From Bacillus nitratireducens (GTDB taxonomy: Bacteria > Bacillota > Bacilli > Bacillales > Bacillaceae_G): 64,000 nt of DNA. The position numbers were made by a program, and so were the translations under genes. Location of the stretch: positions 62,001 to 126,000 of the forward strand of contig NZ_MAOC01000086.1 in NCBI RefSeq assembly GCF_001884135.1, given 5' to 3'. The notes beneath the pieces are model-generated. The model was not told the DNA's origin. It was given only the letters and a program-made list of their open reading frames with translations, and made no database searches. Each line of letters opens with the position of its first letter. The first letter of the stretch is position 1. This document shows, one piece after another, positions 44,084 through 55,016 of the stretch.

Positions 44084-46273
44084 TTAATCAAATTTTAATT
44101 TCTTTAATGCTTCTGCGAATGGATTGTTTAATGGTTCTTCTTCTTTGTTCTGCTGTTTCATATATTTTTGAACGTCGCGTTTATCAGCTTTGCTGCCGGA
44201 TTCTTTTTTACGTCTCTCTTGGAATGTAGAAAGTTTCTCACGATAGCCACATTTACATGCGAAAATTTGGCCTGCTCCTTCACCACGAAGTTCTAGTTTC
44301 TTTTTACACTGAGGACAGCGTGCATTTGTAGTGCGGGATACATTTTTACGGTGACCACATTCGCGATCTTGGCATACAAGCATTTTACCTTTTTTACCGT
44401 TTACTTCTAACATTGGTTTACCACAGTCTGGACAAGACTTCGTTGAAATGTTGTCATGTTTATATTTTTTATCACTCGATTTAATTTCAGCAACAATTTC
44501 TTTCGTATAGTTCTTCATTTCAGAAATGAATACTTCTTTCTTTAATTTTCCTTTAGCGATAGCTTCTAACTTTTGTTCCCATTCACCAGTTAGTGTAGGA
44601 GATTTTAGCTCTTCTGGCACTAAATCAAGTAACTGACGGCCTTTTGAAGTAATATGAATATCTTTACCACGTTTTTCAAGTAAGAACGAATTGAATAACT
44701 TGTCGATAATATCAGCTCGTGTAGCTACAGTACCTAATCCACCAGTTGACTTTAACGTGTCAGCAAGTTGTTTGTTTTGCGTATCCATGTATTTTGTTGG
44801 GTTTTCCATCGCTGAAAGTAAAGTTGCTTCATTAAAGCGTGCAGGTGCTTTTGTTTGACCTGATGTTTGGACAATTAGTTTTATGTTTAATGTATCGCCT
44901 TTTTCGATGCGAGGTAAGATTTGTTCTTTTACATCATCGATTGCATCATCATCTTCAAATCGATTTTCATAAACCTCTTTCCAACCAGCATGTAAAATCG
45001 TTTTTCCACGTGCGATGAACGTTTCGTCACCAATTTTCGTGCGCAATGTTAGTTGTTCATATTCAAAGGCCGGGAATAAAACAGCTAAGAAACGTTTTAC
45101 AACTAAGTCATAAATTTTACGTTCTTTATCTGTGAAAGCTGAGAAGTTTACATAGCTCTCTGTTGGAATAATTGCGTGATGATCGCTTACTTTGCTATCA
45201 TCAACAAATGATTTATTAGATTTTACAGGTTTCTGCAATACTTTATGTGCTAAAGGACGGTATTCTCCAACTCCGCACGCTTTCAGACGCTCTGGAAGTG
45301 TGCCGACAATATCAGATGAAATATAACGTGAATCTGTACGAGGGTACGTTAAAACTTTATGCTGTTCATATAATTTTTGCATAATGTTTAATGTTTCTTT
45401 CGCAGAATAGCCAAATATTTTATTCGCATCACGTTGTAGCTCAGTTAAATCGTAAAGACCAGGAGCGAACGATTTCTTTTGCTTTTTATCAATGTCTACA
45501 ACAGTAGCATTTTGCTTACTGATTTTGTTCACAAGTGCATCGATTTTTTCTTTATTGAAGCTGCGACTATTTCCTTTTGTGTCTTGCCAAGTTAGTTTTA
45601 ATCTCTCAGCTGTTTGAGCTTCGATACCATAGTAAGTTTGAGCTTTGAAATGTTTAATTTCATCTTCACGGCTTGCAATCATGGCTACAGTAGGTGTTTG
45701 CACACGACCACAATTTAGTTGAGCATTAAAGCGAGTAGTTAATGCCCGAGTCGCATTAAGGCCGATATACCAGTCAGCCTCTGAACGTGCGACAGCAGAA
45801 GCGTATAGATTGTCGTATGCTTTTCCTGGTTTTAAATTTGCGAAGCCATCTTTAATTGCTTTATCGGTAACAGATGAAATCCATAGACGTTTAATTGGTT
45901 TCTGCATTTTAACTTTATCGATAATCCAGCGTGCGACCAACTCTCCCTCACGACCGGCGTCAGTAGCTATAATGATTTCATTTACATCTTTTCTAAGAAG
46001 CTGACTTTTTACAGCGTTAAACTGTTTCCCTGTTTGTTTAATAACGGTTAGTTTTAAACGCTCCGGTAGCATTGGTAAATCTTCTAAATTCCACTGTTTA
46101 TATTTCACATCATAGCTTTCTGGATCAGCTAATGTAACGAGATGACCTAAAGCCCAAGTAACAATATATTTACTACCTTCAAGATAGCCGTTCCCTTTTT
46201 TATCACATTTCAGTACACGTGCGATATCACGTGCAACAGAAGGTTTTTCAGCAATTACAATACTTTTTGCCAT
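44084..46273 (-). CDS. topB: DNA topoisomerase III
   Basis: This type IA topoisomerase (729 residues) relaxes negative supercoils and decatenates DNA. The N-terminal Toprim domain begins SIVIAEKPSVARDIARVL. The active-site tyrosine lies in LTYPRTDSRYIS near residue 310, and a C-terminal zinc-ribbon pair is present (CPDCGKP...CQDRECGH and CPQCKKK...CKCGY). The ATG at 46273 with AAAGGATG upstream gives the normal start MAKSIVIAEKPS; the longer frame to 46321 is not supported. Confidence 0.96.
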   Translation of the reverse strand: MAKSIVIAEKPSVARDIARVLKCDKKGNGYLEGSKYIVTWALGHLVTLADPESYDVKYKQWNLEDLPMLPERLKLTVIKQTGKQFNAVKSQLLRKDVNEIIIATDAGREGELVARWIIDKVKMQKPIKRLWISSVTDKAIKDGFANLKPGKAYDNLYASAVARSEADWYIGLNATRALTTRFNAQLNCGRVQTPTVAMIASREDEIKHFKAQTYYGIEAQTAERLKLTWQDTKGNSRSFNKEKIDALVNKISKQNATVVDIDKKQKKSFAPGLYDLTELQRDANKIFGYSAKETLNIMQKLYEQHKVLTYPRTDSRYISSDIVGTLPERLKACGVGEYRPLAHKVLQKPVKSNKSFVDDSKVSDHHAIIPTESYVNFSAFTDKERKIYDLVVKRFLAVLFPAFEYEQLTLRTKIGDETFIARGKTILHAGWKEVYENRFEDDDAIDDVKEQILPRIEKGDTLNIKLIVQTSGQTKAPARFNEATLLSAMENPTKYMDTQNKQLADTLKSTGGLGTVATRADIIDKLFNSFLLEKRGKDIHITSKGRQLLDLVPEELKSPTLTGEWEQKLEAIAKGKLKKEVFISEMKNYTKEIVAEIKSSDKKYKHDNISTKSCPDCGKPMLEVNGKKGKMLVCQDRECGHRKNVSRTTNARCPQCKKKLELRGEGAGQIFACKCGYREKLSTFQERRKKESGSKADKRDVQKYMKQQNKEEEPLNNPFAEALKKLKFD

Positions 46274-46569
46274 ATTTAAAAACATCCTTTCAAATTTCCA
46301 TACGTTAAATATAGCATACATCTTTATTCTATTCAGTCTTGCTGACGGTTTGAGTTATTTGTGATGAAATATACCGAGGAGGGTTTTACTTATATAAATG
46401 TCAGATTTTAAGGGGTATCCATTGACATTGTAAATGAATTTCATTTTTATTATATAAAGGCGAAGAATGGTTAGACCAGGAGAGTTATGATCTCTATCAT
46501 TCTATAGAAGGAAAGAACTTGTTATTTTACTAGAATAAGAGTAGACTTTGAAGTAGATGAATAATAAAC

Positions 46570-46665
46570 ACATGGGAGTTTGTGGATGCAAACTGAGAGT
46601 ATGACTACTAGTCCGTCATTGACCATTTGAACCTGTTGGATAATGCCAGCGTAGGGAGAGTGTAA
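46570..46665 (+). ncRNA. TPP riboswitch upstream of thiM
   Basis: The thi-box core ACTGAGAGT, the GAACCTG block and the invariant GGATAATGCCAGCGTAGGGA occur in the correct order. A terminator follows immediately, so control is by transcription termination of thiM-thiE when TPP is present. Confidence 0.95.
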
Positions 46666-46676
46666 AAGCACATGTT

Positions 46677-46711
46677 CAGGCACTTTGCGTACGCGCAAAG
46701 TGCCTTTTTGT
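46677..46711 (+). terminator. TPP riboswitch terminator
   Basis: The stem AGGCACTTTGCGC-type (46678-46689) with GCGCAAAGTGCCT and TTTTTG forms the expression platform before thiM. Confidence 0.92.
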
Positions 46712-46746
46712 GTATCTCCCACCACTATAGTTAGGAGATGAAAAGG

Positions 46747-48229
<1,483 letters not shown>

Positions 48230-48257
48230 ATTTGTAAAAAAGTTGTTTCGTTTATTT

Positions 48258-48273
48258 AAACAAACGTTTGATT
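48258..48273. promoter_or_regulatory. AAACAAACGTTTGATT palindrome (TetR-type operator class)
   Basis: The core CAAACGTTTG (48261-48270) is a perfect palindrome, shared with the two sites at 59188 and 59233. Here it lies in a convergent intergenic region after thiE, where no promoter is expected. Confidence 0.5.
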
Positions 48274-48319
48274 AAAAAAGCACAAACCTTTTAAAATTGT
48301 AGGTTTGTGCTTTAATTTA
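48274..48319. terminator. Bidirectional terminator
   Basis: The 13-bp stem AAAGCACAAACCT / AGGTTTGTGCTTT lies between thiE and the converging Dcu gene. Confidence 0.88.
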
Positions 48320-49630
48320 AAACATAATTGAAATTAAGAGCATTCCAATTCCGATAGAAGTAAAGGTTGCGATTAGGCCAGGAATCATAAAGCTATGATT
48401 TAAAACATACTTACCAATTCCTGTTGTACCAGTGCGATCAAAATTAATTGCAGCAACGATTGTCCCGTAGTTTGGAATGAAGAAGTATCCATTTACTGCA
48501 GGGAACATTGCAATTAGTAAAGCTGGTGGAATACCAAGTGATAGTCCAAGTGGCATTAAAGCACGAACTGTTGCTGCTTGGCTATACAGTAAAATAGATA
48601 GAATGAATAATGCGATAGCAAACAGCCATGGTGCACTAGTCACTAAGTGTTGAATTGATCCTTGAATCATATTTAAGTTTCCGTTGAAGAACGTATCTCC
48701 CATCCAAGCGATACCAAAAATAGCAACAACTGCTGTTGCCCCCGCTTTAAAGACGTTACCAGACACAATGCTTTCTACATTTGGTTTACAGAAAATAATA
48801 ATAAGAGCTGCGATAGTTAACATAACCATTTCAATTGTGTTTGGCATGGAAAGACGAGCTAACTTCCCGTCAACCATCCATCCCGGACGAAGTGCTTCAA
48901 ATGAACCAAGAAGTACGACAAGGAAAGTTCCTACTAGGAAAAGGATAACTGATAATTTAGCGCCTTTTGCACCCACAAATTCTTTTTTCTCTTCAAGTTT
49001 AGGGATCATTCCCTCTTTTAATCGCTTCAAGTATTCAGGATCTTCATTTAATTCTTTTCCCATTTTACTAGCAACGAATGCAGCTACCATACAAGCGATG
49101 AAAGTAGAAGGGATACTGACTTTTAAAATATCTAACAAGGTGATTTTATAGTCGGCTAACATTGCTAACAGTGCAACTGTTGCAGCCGATATTGGACTAG
49201 CTGTAATTGCCTGCTGTGAAGCGATAACGGCAATTGACATAGGTCGTTCAGGTCTAATTCCTGATTCACGAGATACTTCGGCGATAACAGGAAGTACAGA
49301 ATAAGCGACATGACCTGTTCCTGCGCATAGTGTGAATAAATAAGTAACAATAGGAGCAAAGAATGTAATGCGCTTTGGGTTTTTTCGTAATGCTTTCTCA
49401 GCGAGATGGACAAGATAATCCATTCCTCCAGCAGCTTGCAAAGCACCGGCAGCTGTAATTACTGCTAAAATCATAAGCATTACATCAATAGGAGGAGCTG
49501 TAGGTTGTAAGTGGAAGACGAAAACAAGTATTGCCATACCAACGCCACCCATTACTCCTAGACCAACTCCACCTAAGCGTGCGCCAATAAAAATGCAGAG
49601 TAGTAACGTAAGAAATTGTAGCCAAAACAT
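48317..49630 (-). CDS. Anaerobic C4-dicarboxylate transporter, DcuA/DcuB family
   Basis: This inner-membrane antiporter of 437 residues has about eleven hydrophobic segments. It starts with the family's LLLCIFIGARLGGVGLGVMGGVG and carries LCAGTGHVAYSVLPVIAEV and SQQAITASPISAATVALL, both strongly conserved in Dcu proteins that exchange aspartate, fumarate or malate for succinate. GGAGG precedes the ATG. No fumarate reductase or aspartase gene is adjacent and no operator was recognised upstream. Confidence 0.9.
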   Translation of the reverse strand: MFWLQFLTLLLCIFIGARLGGVGLGVMGGVGMAILVFVFHLQPTAPPIDVMLMILAVITAAGALQAAGGMDYLVHLAEKALRKNPKRITFFAPIVTYLFTLCAGTGHVAYSVLPVIAEVSRESGIRPERPMSIAVIASQQAITASPISAATVALLAMLADYKITLLDILKVSIPSTFIACMVAAFVASKMGKELNEDPEYLKRLKEGMIPKLEEKKEFVGAKGAKLSVILFLVGTFLVVLLGSFEALRPGWMVDGKLARLSMPNTIEMVMLTIAALIIIFCKPNVESIVSGNVFKAGATAVVAIFGIAWMGDTFFNGNLNMIQGSIQHLVTSAPWLFAIALFILSILLYSQAATVRALMPLGLSLGIPPALLIAMFPAVNGYFFIPNYGTIVAAINFDRTGTTGIGKYVLNHSFMIPGLIATFTSIGIGMLLISIMF

Positions 49631-49896
49631 AATAAACTACCTCCGAAATTCGTAAGTTAAGATATATTCGAATAGTTTAATTTGAATGAAAATTAAATGA
49701 ATATCCGGAATAATCCTTGTGTTGTATACGTTTTTTATTATATAACACAAGAAATGTAACATTCACGAACTTTGTTAAATTATTTCGAAAAAATAATACA
49801 TTAAAACTTTATATTTGCATCTCTAAATAAGTGGACATTTTAATTTTTATGTTGTAATCTTTGAAAGAGAATATTTTAATTCTCATAGAACTCCCA

Positions 49897-50010
49897 TATC
49901 GTTCAACTCGTTCAGCGAGAAAGGCAAACTGATGGAAACATGAGGACGCAAAACTACAGGGGCTAAGGTCAAACGACTATGCTAGCCAGTTACCGGACGG
50001 ATAGGGTTGG
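49897..50010 (+). ncRNA. Cyclic-di-GMP-I (GEMM-I) riboswitch
   Basis: The conserved elements appear in order: AAAGGCAAACTG, GGAAACATGAGGACGCAAAACTACAGGGGCTAA split over its two helices, then GCTAGCC and GTTACCGGA. A terminator follows at once and the controlled gene is a chemoreceptor. Confidence 0.9.
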
Positions 50011-50014
50011 TCTT

Positions 50015-50045
50015 GACCAATGCTCTTTTCATTGGTCTTTTTTTA
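50015..50045 (+). terminator. c-di-GMP riboswitch terminator
   Basis: The stem GACCAATG / CATTGGTC with loop CTCTTTT and T8 lies between the aptamer and the chemoreceptor start. Confidence 0.88.
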
Positions 50046-50139
50046 TTTGTAGACAAATGAGAATTGTTGTCATTTATTAATAAGGTTTATATTTTAATAG
50101 TTTTACTTTAAATTAAGTTAATTAAGAAAGGTGATGTTA

Positions 50140-51879
50140 ATGAAAAAATATTGGCACAAGCTATCATTTCTTCAAAAAAATGTATTGTTAACTGTGTTAG
50201 TTATTTTGACGCTTGTTGGTACTATGGGAGCGTTAAGTTTTAACATGTTTCAAAATAGTATGATGTCTATATTTGAAAGGCATTCTTTTGAAACAGGAGA
50301 TACGATATTACATAAATTAGACGCGGAAATATTGAGAGATGTTGCAAAAGACCCAACGGCAGAAAGAGAAAAGAGAGAGAAGTTAACAGAGAAATTAGAT
50401 GAATCAACGGAAGAATTGAACAGTGTTGGACAAACGTATATTGTTGGAGCGAAAAAAAATGAAAAAGGTGAGCTACAAATCATTGATTTGTCTACAGGTT
50501 TAGCAAATGTTGTTGAAGTAAGGCCGGGAGAATATTATAAACAACCAGATCTTTGGATGGAAGCATATGATAAAGTAATGAGCACAAAAAAAGCAAACAT
50601 GACAGAAGTATATGAAGACGCATTAGGAACATGGGTAACGATATTAGAGCCGATTAAAGATGGAGAAGGTAACATTGTGGCACTTGTTGCAGCTGATGTA
50701 GATGCTTCTATTGTTCCTAGTACAAAAGAAAAGTTCATTATACAAGGCTTAATGTTTATTTGTATTTCTGTTTTAATTGCAACTGTTATTCAATTCTTAA
50801 TTGTGCGTAACGCACTTGCTCCATTACGGGATTTGCGTGAAGGATTGCGCAGAGTCGGTGAAGGTGATTTAAGTATTAAATTAGAGGAAAGACCAGATGA
50901 TATTGGTATTATTAATGCGTATTTTAATAATACCATTGAGAAGTTTAAAGGAATTATAGATAAAGTGAAGCAGACAGCAGAACAGGTTTCCTTATCTTCG
51001 CAAGAATTGTCAGTGAGTACGAAAGAGAATAGCATGGCAGTCCAAGGAATCGTAAGTTCTATAGTTGAGTTAAGGGCTGGCGTTCAATCACAAGAAACTT
51101 CAGTACCAAAGTATTTAGGTATTGTATATGAAATGGAAGATAGGATGGAAGAGATAACTAATACTGCAAAACAAATGGCGAAAGAGTCTGAAGGTACGAA
51201 GCATCATTCAATAAAAGAAAATGGTGTTATTGAACAAATCATTAATCAAATGAGTTTAATCCAAAATGCAGTACAAGATTTATCTTCTATCATTTACTCG
51301 TTAGAAACAAGGTCAAAAGAAATAAGTGACATTGTAACTGTAATTACAGGTATTTCAAATCAAACGAACTTACTAGCTTTAAATGCTTCCATTGAAGCAT
51401 CACGTGCTGGGGCAGCTGGGCGAGGATATGCAGTTGTTGCCGATGAAGTTCGTAAATTAGCAGAGAAAACGGAAGCATCAGCAAAAGACATAGCTAAATT
51501 AATAGGGGAAACGCAAGTTGAAACGGAAGAAGCTGTTGTTTCAATACAAAAAGCTTCAAAAGAAGTAGAATCCGGAATTAAACTTTTTCAAAGTAGTGGT
51601 GCTTTCTTTGAAAAAATTTCAAAATCAGCACAATCTGTTACAAATCAAGTTAGAGTTGTTTCTAGCAATTCAAGTGATATATTGCAAAATAGCCAAAATA
51701 TTGTTCGTGTTGTAAATGAACTATCACTTATTGCAAATACGTATGCAAATAGTAGTAATAATATTGAAGAAAGTATGAAAGAACAGGAAATGTCTGTACA
51801 AGATATTGCTGAATTAGCCAGTTCTTTAAGCTGGCTTTCACAGGAGTTACAAGAGTTAATAGGGGAATTCAAAAGTTAA
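50140..51879 (+). CDS. Methyl-accepting chemotaxis protein under c-di-GMP riboswitch control
   Basis: The 579-residue receptor has an N-terminal membrane segment (about 15-35), an extracellular domain of about 150 residues resembling a single Cache fold ([15 protein letters not shown] to [13 protein letters not shown]), a second membrane segment near 200-220 and a HAMP domain. The signalling hairpin has the tip [40 protein letters not shown]. The ATG at 50140 is 7 bp from AAGAAAGGTG. It lies behind a cyclic-di-GMP-I riboswitch with a terminator, which links motility behaviour to the sessile/motile second messenger. Confidence 0.92.
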   Translation: MKKYWHKLSFLQKNVLLTVLVILTLVGTMGALSFNMFQNSMMSIFERHSFETGDTILHKLDAEILRDVAKDPTAEREKREKLTEKLDESTEELNSVGQTYIVGAKKNEKGELQIIDLSTGLANVVEVRPGEYYKQPDLWMEAYDKVMSTKKANMTEVYEDALGTWVTILEPIKDGEGNIVALVAADVDASIVPSTKEKFIIQGLMFICISVLIATVIQFLIVRNALAPLRDLREGLRRVGEGDLSIKLEERPDDIGIINAYFNNTIEKFKGIIDKVKQTAEQVSLSSQELSVSTKENSMAVQGIVSSIVELRAGVQSQETSVPKYLGIVYEMEDRMEEITNTAKQMAKESEGTKHHSIKENGVIEQIINQMSLIQNAVQDLSSIIYSLETRSKEISDIVTVITGISNQTNLLALNASIEASRAGAAGRGYAVVADEVRKLAEKTEASAKDIAKLIGETQVETEEAVVSIQKASKEVESGIKLFQSSGAFFEKISKSAQSVTNQVRVVSSNSSDILQNSQNIVRVVNELSLIANTYANSSNNIEESMKEQEMSVQDIAELASSLSWLSQELQELIGEFKS

Positions 51880-51949
51880 ATGAAATGATTATACGTGCTT
51901 TTATTTGTTCAATAAAATGAATCATGCTACAATGAAAACGAATTAAGAA

Positions 51950-52030
51950 CCGGGGAGCCAATTGGCTGAGAGGATGTAAGTATACATCGACCCTCAACCT
52001 GATCTGGATAATGCCAGCGTAGGGAGTTAC
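51950..52030 (+). ncRNA. TPP riboswitch upstream of the thiamin-precursor ABC operon
   Basis: All thi-box elements are present: GGGGAGCC, GGCTGAGAGGATG, ACCCTCAACCTGATCTGG and ATAATGCCAGCGTAGGGA. Confidence 0.97.
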
Positions 52031-52075
52031 TTTAAAGTGATGTAGCATAAGTTATTATAGAATAACTTGTATACA

Positions 52076-52116
52076 AGGCTTTCCTACATGATAGGAAAGC
52101 CTTTTCTTTTTTTGAA
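52076..52116 (+). terminator. TPP riboswitch terminator
   Basis: The stem AAGGCTTTCCTA / TAGGAAAGCCTT is followed by TTCTTTTTTT. A second small hairpin AAGTTATT / AATAACTT just upstream (52051-52070) could be part of the antiterminator. Confidence 0.9.
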
Positions 52117-52143
52117 AACATATTTTGTAAGGGGGATTTTATT

Positions 52144-52464
52144 ATGTCACAACAAGTTACAATTTCATTTTCAGTAGTACCACAAGCGAAGAACAAAGAT
52201 GTGTATTCCGTTGTTGATAAAGCAATTGAAGTTGTACAACAGTCGGGAGTTCGTTATGAAGTAGGAGCAATGGAAACAACGTTGGAAGGAGAATTAGATG
52301 TACTTCTTGACGTCATTAAACGCGCGCAACAAGCTTGCGTCGATGCTGGAGCAGAAGAAGTAATCACTTCTATTAAAATTCACTATCGTCCAAGTACGGG
52401 CGTAACGATTGACGAAAAAGTTTGGAAGTACCGTGATGAATATGCAAAACCAGAAGCGATCTAA
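52144..52464 (+). CDS. Thiamine-binding protein of the MTH1187/YkoF-like superfamily
   Basis: The 106-residue PF01910-type protein shows VTISFSVVPQ, then VDKAIEVVQQSGVRYEVGAMETTLEGELDVLLDVIKRAQQACVDAGAEEVITSIKIHYRP. Members of this small alpha/beta family bind thiamin-like pyrimidines in the cytoplasm. It is the first gene after a TPP riboswitch and overlaps the permease gene, consistent with a chaperone or sensor role for the incoming precursor. The family is recognised; the ligand is inferred. Confidence 0.88.
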   Translation: MSQQVTISFSVVPQAKNKDVYSVVDKAIEVVQQSGVRYEVGAMETTLEGELDVLLDVIKRAQQACVDAGAEEVITSIKIHYRPSTGVTIDEKVWKYRDEYAKPEAI

Positions 52465-53209
52465 AATAATTACAACAATTTGGCTTATCCTTCTCATTGC
52501 TATATGGGAAGGATCTGTTTCATTATTTAAAATTGAGCCGTGGATTTTACCGAAGCCGTCTGCAATTGTGCAAGAGTTAATTGGAATGAAAGATTTACTA
52601 TTACCGAATACAGTGCAAACGTTACAGGAAGTAATAATTGGGTTGTTTTTTGCAATTATACTTGGGACAAGTATTGCTATCATTATGGATGTTATCCCTT
52701 TATTTCGGATTTTAATGAATCCGTTGCTTGTTATTTCGCAAACAATTCCCATCGTTGTGCTCGCTCCATTATTTATTATTTGGTTTGGGTATGGAATGTT
52801 GCCAAAAGTAATGGTTGTTATTCTTGTTTGTTTCTTCCCAATTGCGCTTAGCATTTTAGAAGGTTTCCAAACGGTAGATAAAAATATGCTGAAGTTGTTA
52901 CAAACGATGAAGGCGACAAAGTGGCAAATTTATCAGAAAGTAAAATTTCCAGCAGTGCTCCCGTACTTTTTCTCAGGTTTAAAAATAGCTGTTACATATA
53001 GTGTGATGGGAGCGATTATTGGGGAATGGCTTGGTGCCAGTGAAGGATTAGGGGTTATGCTTACAAGAGCAACAAAATCCTTTTTAACGGCTCGAGTATT
53101 TGGTGTTGCAGCGATTATCGTCATGGTGACATTATGCCTGTACTTTATTGTTGAATTTATGGCAAGAATAACAGCACCATGGATATACAGAAAGGGCGGC
53201 AGAAAATGA
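52436..53209 (+). CDS. thiX: ABC transporter permease for a thiamin pyrimidine precursor (ThiX-like)
   Basis: This 257-residue BPD-type inner-membrane permease has about six membrane segments; the EAA coupling loop is LKLLQTMKATKWQIYQKVKFPAVLPYFFSGLKIA. It overlaps the preceding gene by 29 bp and the binding-protein gene by 4 bp. The start could be 52436 or 52442. Together with a ThiY-like binding protein and a ThiZ-like ATPase behind a TPP riboswitch it should import a hydroxymethylpyrimidine precursor such as formylaminopyrimidine. Confidence 0.88.
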   Translation: MNMQNQKRSKIITTIWLILLIAIWEGSVSLFKIEPWILPKPSAIVQELIGMKDLLLPNTVQTLQEVIIGLFFAIILGTSIAIIMDVIPLFRILMNPLLVISQTIPIVVLAPLFIIWFGYGMLPKVMVVILVCFFPIALSILEGFQTVDKNMLKLLQTMKATKWQIYQKVKFPAVLPYFFSGLKIAVTYSVMGAIIGEWLGASEGLGVMLTRATKSFLTARVFGVAAIIVMVTLCLYFIVEFMARITAPWIYRKGGRK

Positions 53210-54204
53210 AAAAAGGTTTAAAAATTATGTTAGCTGCATTATTAGCAGTTGGTGTTGCAGGATGTAATCCGGCGAAGAAAGAAGAAAGTTCAAGTAAAGA
53301 TAAAAAAGTAAAAGTCGTTTTAGATTGGTTTCCAAATACGAATCATACTGGCTTATATGTAGCGCAAACGAAAGATTATTACAAAAAGCAAGGGCTTGAT
53401 GTAGAAATTATCCAGCCTGGTGATAATGTAACGGCAGAGCAGATGATTGCTTCTGGGAAAGCAGACTTTGCGATAAGTGCACAAGAAAATGTAACATTAG
53501 CTCGTGTTGAAGGAATCCCAGTTGTTTCTGTTGGTGCAATTATTCAGCATAATACCTCTGCTTTTGCATCGCTAAAAAAAGATAATATGACGTTACCGAA
53601 GGATTTTGAAGGTAAACGTTATGGCGGCTGGGGAGGACCAGCAGAAGAAGCGACGTTAAAAACGATTATGGAGAAACATCAAGCTGATTTTAATAAAGTC
53701 GAAAAAATTATTCTTGGACAAACAGACTTCTTCAAATCGATCGGTCGTGATGCAGATTTCGAATGGATTTATTACGGATGGGATGGAATTGAAGCGAAGC
53801 GTCAAGGAAAAGAGTTAAATACGATTATGGTGAAAGACTTAGATCCAGCGCTTGATTTCTATAGTCCTGTTATTATTACAAGTGAAAAACATACGAAGCA
53901 AGATAAAGACTTTGTGAAAAAGTTTATGACTGCAACGACAGAAGGTTATGATTTTGCAATTAAAGAACCGAAAGAAGCTGCGGATATTTTAATTAAAGCT
54001 GTTCCAGATGTGAATAAAGAATTAGTGCAAGAAAGTCAAAAGTGGTTAAGTACAAAGTATCAAGATGATGCAAAAGCGTGGGGAGTACAGAAGGAAGAAG
54101 TTTGGACGAATTACATGAATTTCTTATATGACAACAAAGTTATTAAAAAGAAAATCGATGTAAAAGATGCCTTTACAAATGAATTCCTTCCAAGTGAAAA
54201 ATGA
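53206..54204 (+). CDS. thiY: Thiamin-precursor-binding lipoprotein (ThiY-like, NMT1/THI5 family)
   Basis: The 332-residue lipoprotein has a signal ending in GVAGC (C20). The mature domain carries the NMT1/THI5 pattern VVLDWFPNTNHTGLYVAQTKDYYKKQGLDVEI and GWGGPAEEATLKTIM, as in ThiY, which binds N-formyl-4-amino-5-aminomethyl-2-methylpyrimidine. The ATG overlaps the permease stop (ATGA), so the genes are translationally coupled. The substrate is inferred from family and riboswitch. Confidence 0.9.
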   Translation: MKKGLKIMLAALLAVGVAGCNPAKKEESSSKDKKVKVVLDWFPNTNHTGLYVAQTKDYYKKQGLDVEIIQPGDNVTAEQMIASGKADFAISAQENVTLARVEGIPVVSVGAIIQHNTSAFASLKKDNMTLPKDFEGKRYGGWGGPAEEATLKTIMEKHQADFNKVEKIILGQTDFFKSIGRDADFEWIYYGWDGIEAKRQGKELNTIMVKDLDPALDFYSPVIITSEKHTKQDKDFVKKFMTATTEGYDFAIKEPKEAADILIKAVPDVNKELVQESQKWLSTKYQDDAKAWGVQKEEVWTNYMNFLYDNKVIKKKIDVKDAFTNEFLPSEK

Positions 54205-54950
54205 GTGGATTACAAATAAAAGATATTGTAAAAGCTTTCGATGGAAAGAATGTATTAGCAAAGATTAGTGCTTCTATACAGGAGGGGGAATTCGTCTCTT
54301 TTGTAGGTCCAAGTGGTTGTGGAAAAAGCACTTTGTTAAATATGATCGCGAGTGTTGAAGAGCCAACGAGTGGAGAGGTATTTTATAACGAGGAACATGT
54401 GAAAAAACAAGATGTTGTAAGTTATATGCCGCAACAAGATTTATTACTACCGTGGCGATCGGCTTTGCAAAATATAGTACTTCCATTGGAAATCGAAGGG
54501 AAGCCTAAAAAGCAAAGGCTAGCAGAAGGAATGGAAGCATTAAAGCAGTTTGAGCTAGATGAATATGCGGATCATTATCCAGATGAGTTATCAGGTGGCA
54601 TGCGTCAAAGAATTAGTTTCCTTCGCACATATTTATGTGAAAAGCCAATTATGCTGCTGGATGAGCCTTTTGGAAAATTAGATGCATTTACAAAAATGGA
54701 AGTACACAGTTGGCTTTTAAATTCTTGGCATCAAGAAAAGCAGACAATTGTTATGGTTACACATGACTTAGATGAGGCAATTTTACTTTCTGATCGCATA
54801 TTTATTTTATCTCAAAGACCAGCATCAATTGTTGGAGAGGTACAAGTGAAATTACTTAGGCCACGAACGATGGATATGTTAACATCACTTGAGTTAAAGA
54901 AGGATAAGGAAGAAATTTTAAGAGTATTAGCTCCTTACATGAAAAAATAG
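54201..54950 (+). CDS. thiZ: ABC transporter ATP-binding protein for a thiamin precursor (ThiZ-like)
   Basis: The 249-residue SsuB/TauB-type ATPase has Walker A GPSGCGKST, the signature LSGGMRQRISFLRTYL, Walker B IMLLDEPFGKLDA and the H-loop MVTHDLDEA. Its ATG overlaps the lipoprotein stop (ATGA). It ends the four-gene TPP-riboswitch operon and is followed by a strong terminator. Confidence 0.93.
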   Translation: MSGLQIKDIVKAFDGKNVLAKISASIQEGEFVSFVGPSGCGKSTLLNMIASVEEPTSGEVFYNEEHVKKQDVVSYMPQQDLLLPWRSALQNIVLPLEIEGKPKKQRLAEGMEALKQFELDEYADHYPDELSGGMRQRISFLRTYLCEKPIMLLDEPFGKLDAFTKMEVHSWLLNSWHQEKQTIVMVTHDLDEAILLSDRIFILSQRPASIVGEVQVKLLRPRTMDMLTSLELKKDKEEILRVLAPYMKK

Positions 54951-55001
54951 AAAAAGCCTTTTAACAGTTTTTGGTATAATTACTGTTAAGAGGCTTTTTT
55001 A
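54950..55001 (+). terminator. Rho-independent terminator
   Basis: The stem AAAAAGCCTTTTAACAGT / ACTGTTAAGAGGCTTTTTT has one mismatch and an AT-rich loop. Confidence 0.92.
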
Positions 55002-55016
55002 TATAGGGGGAGAAAG

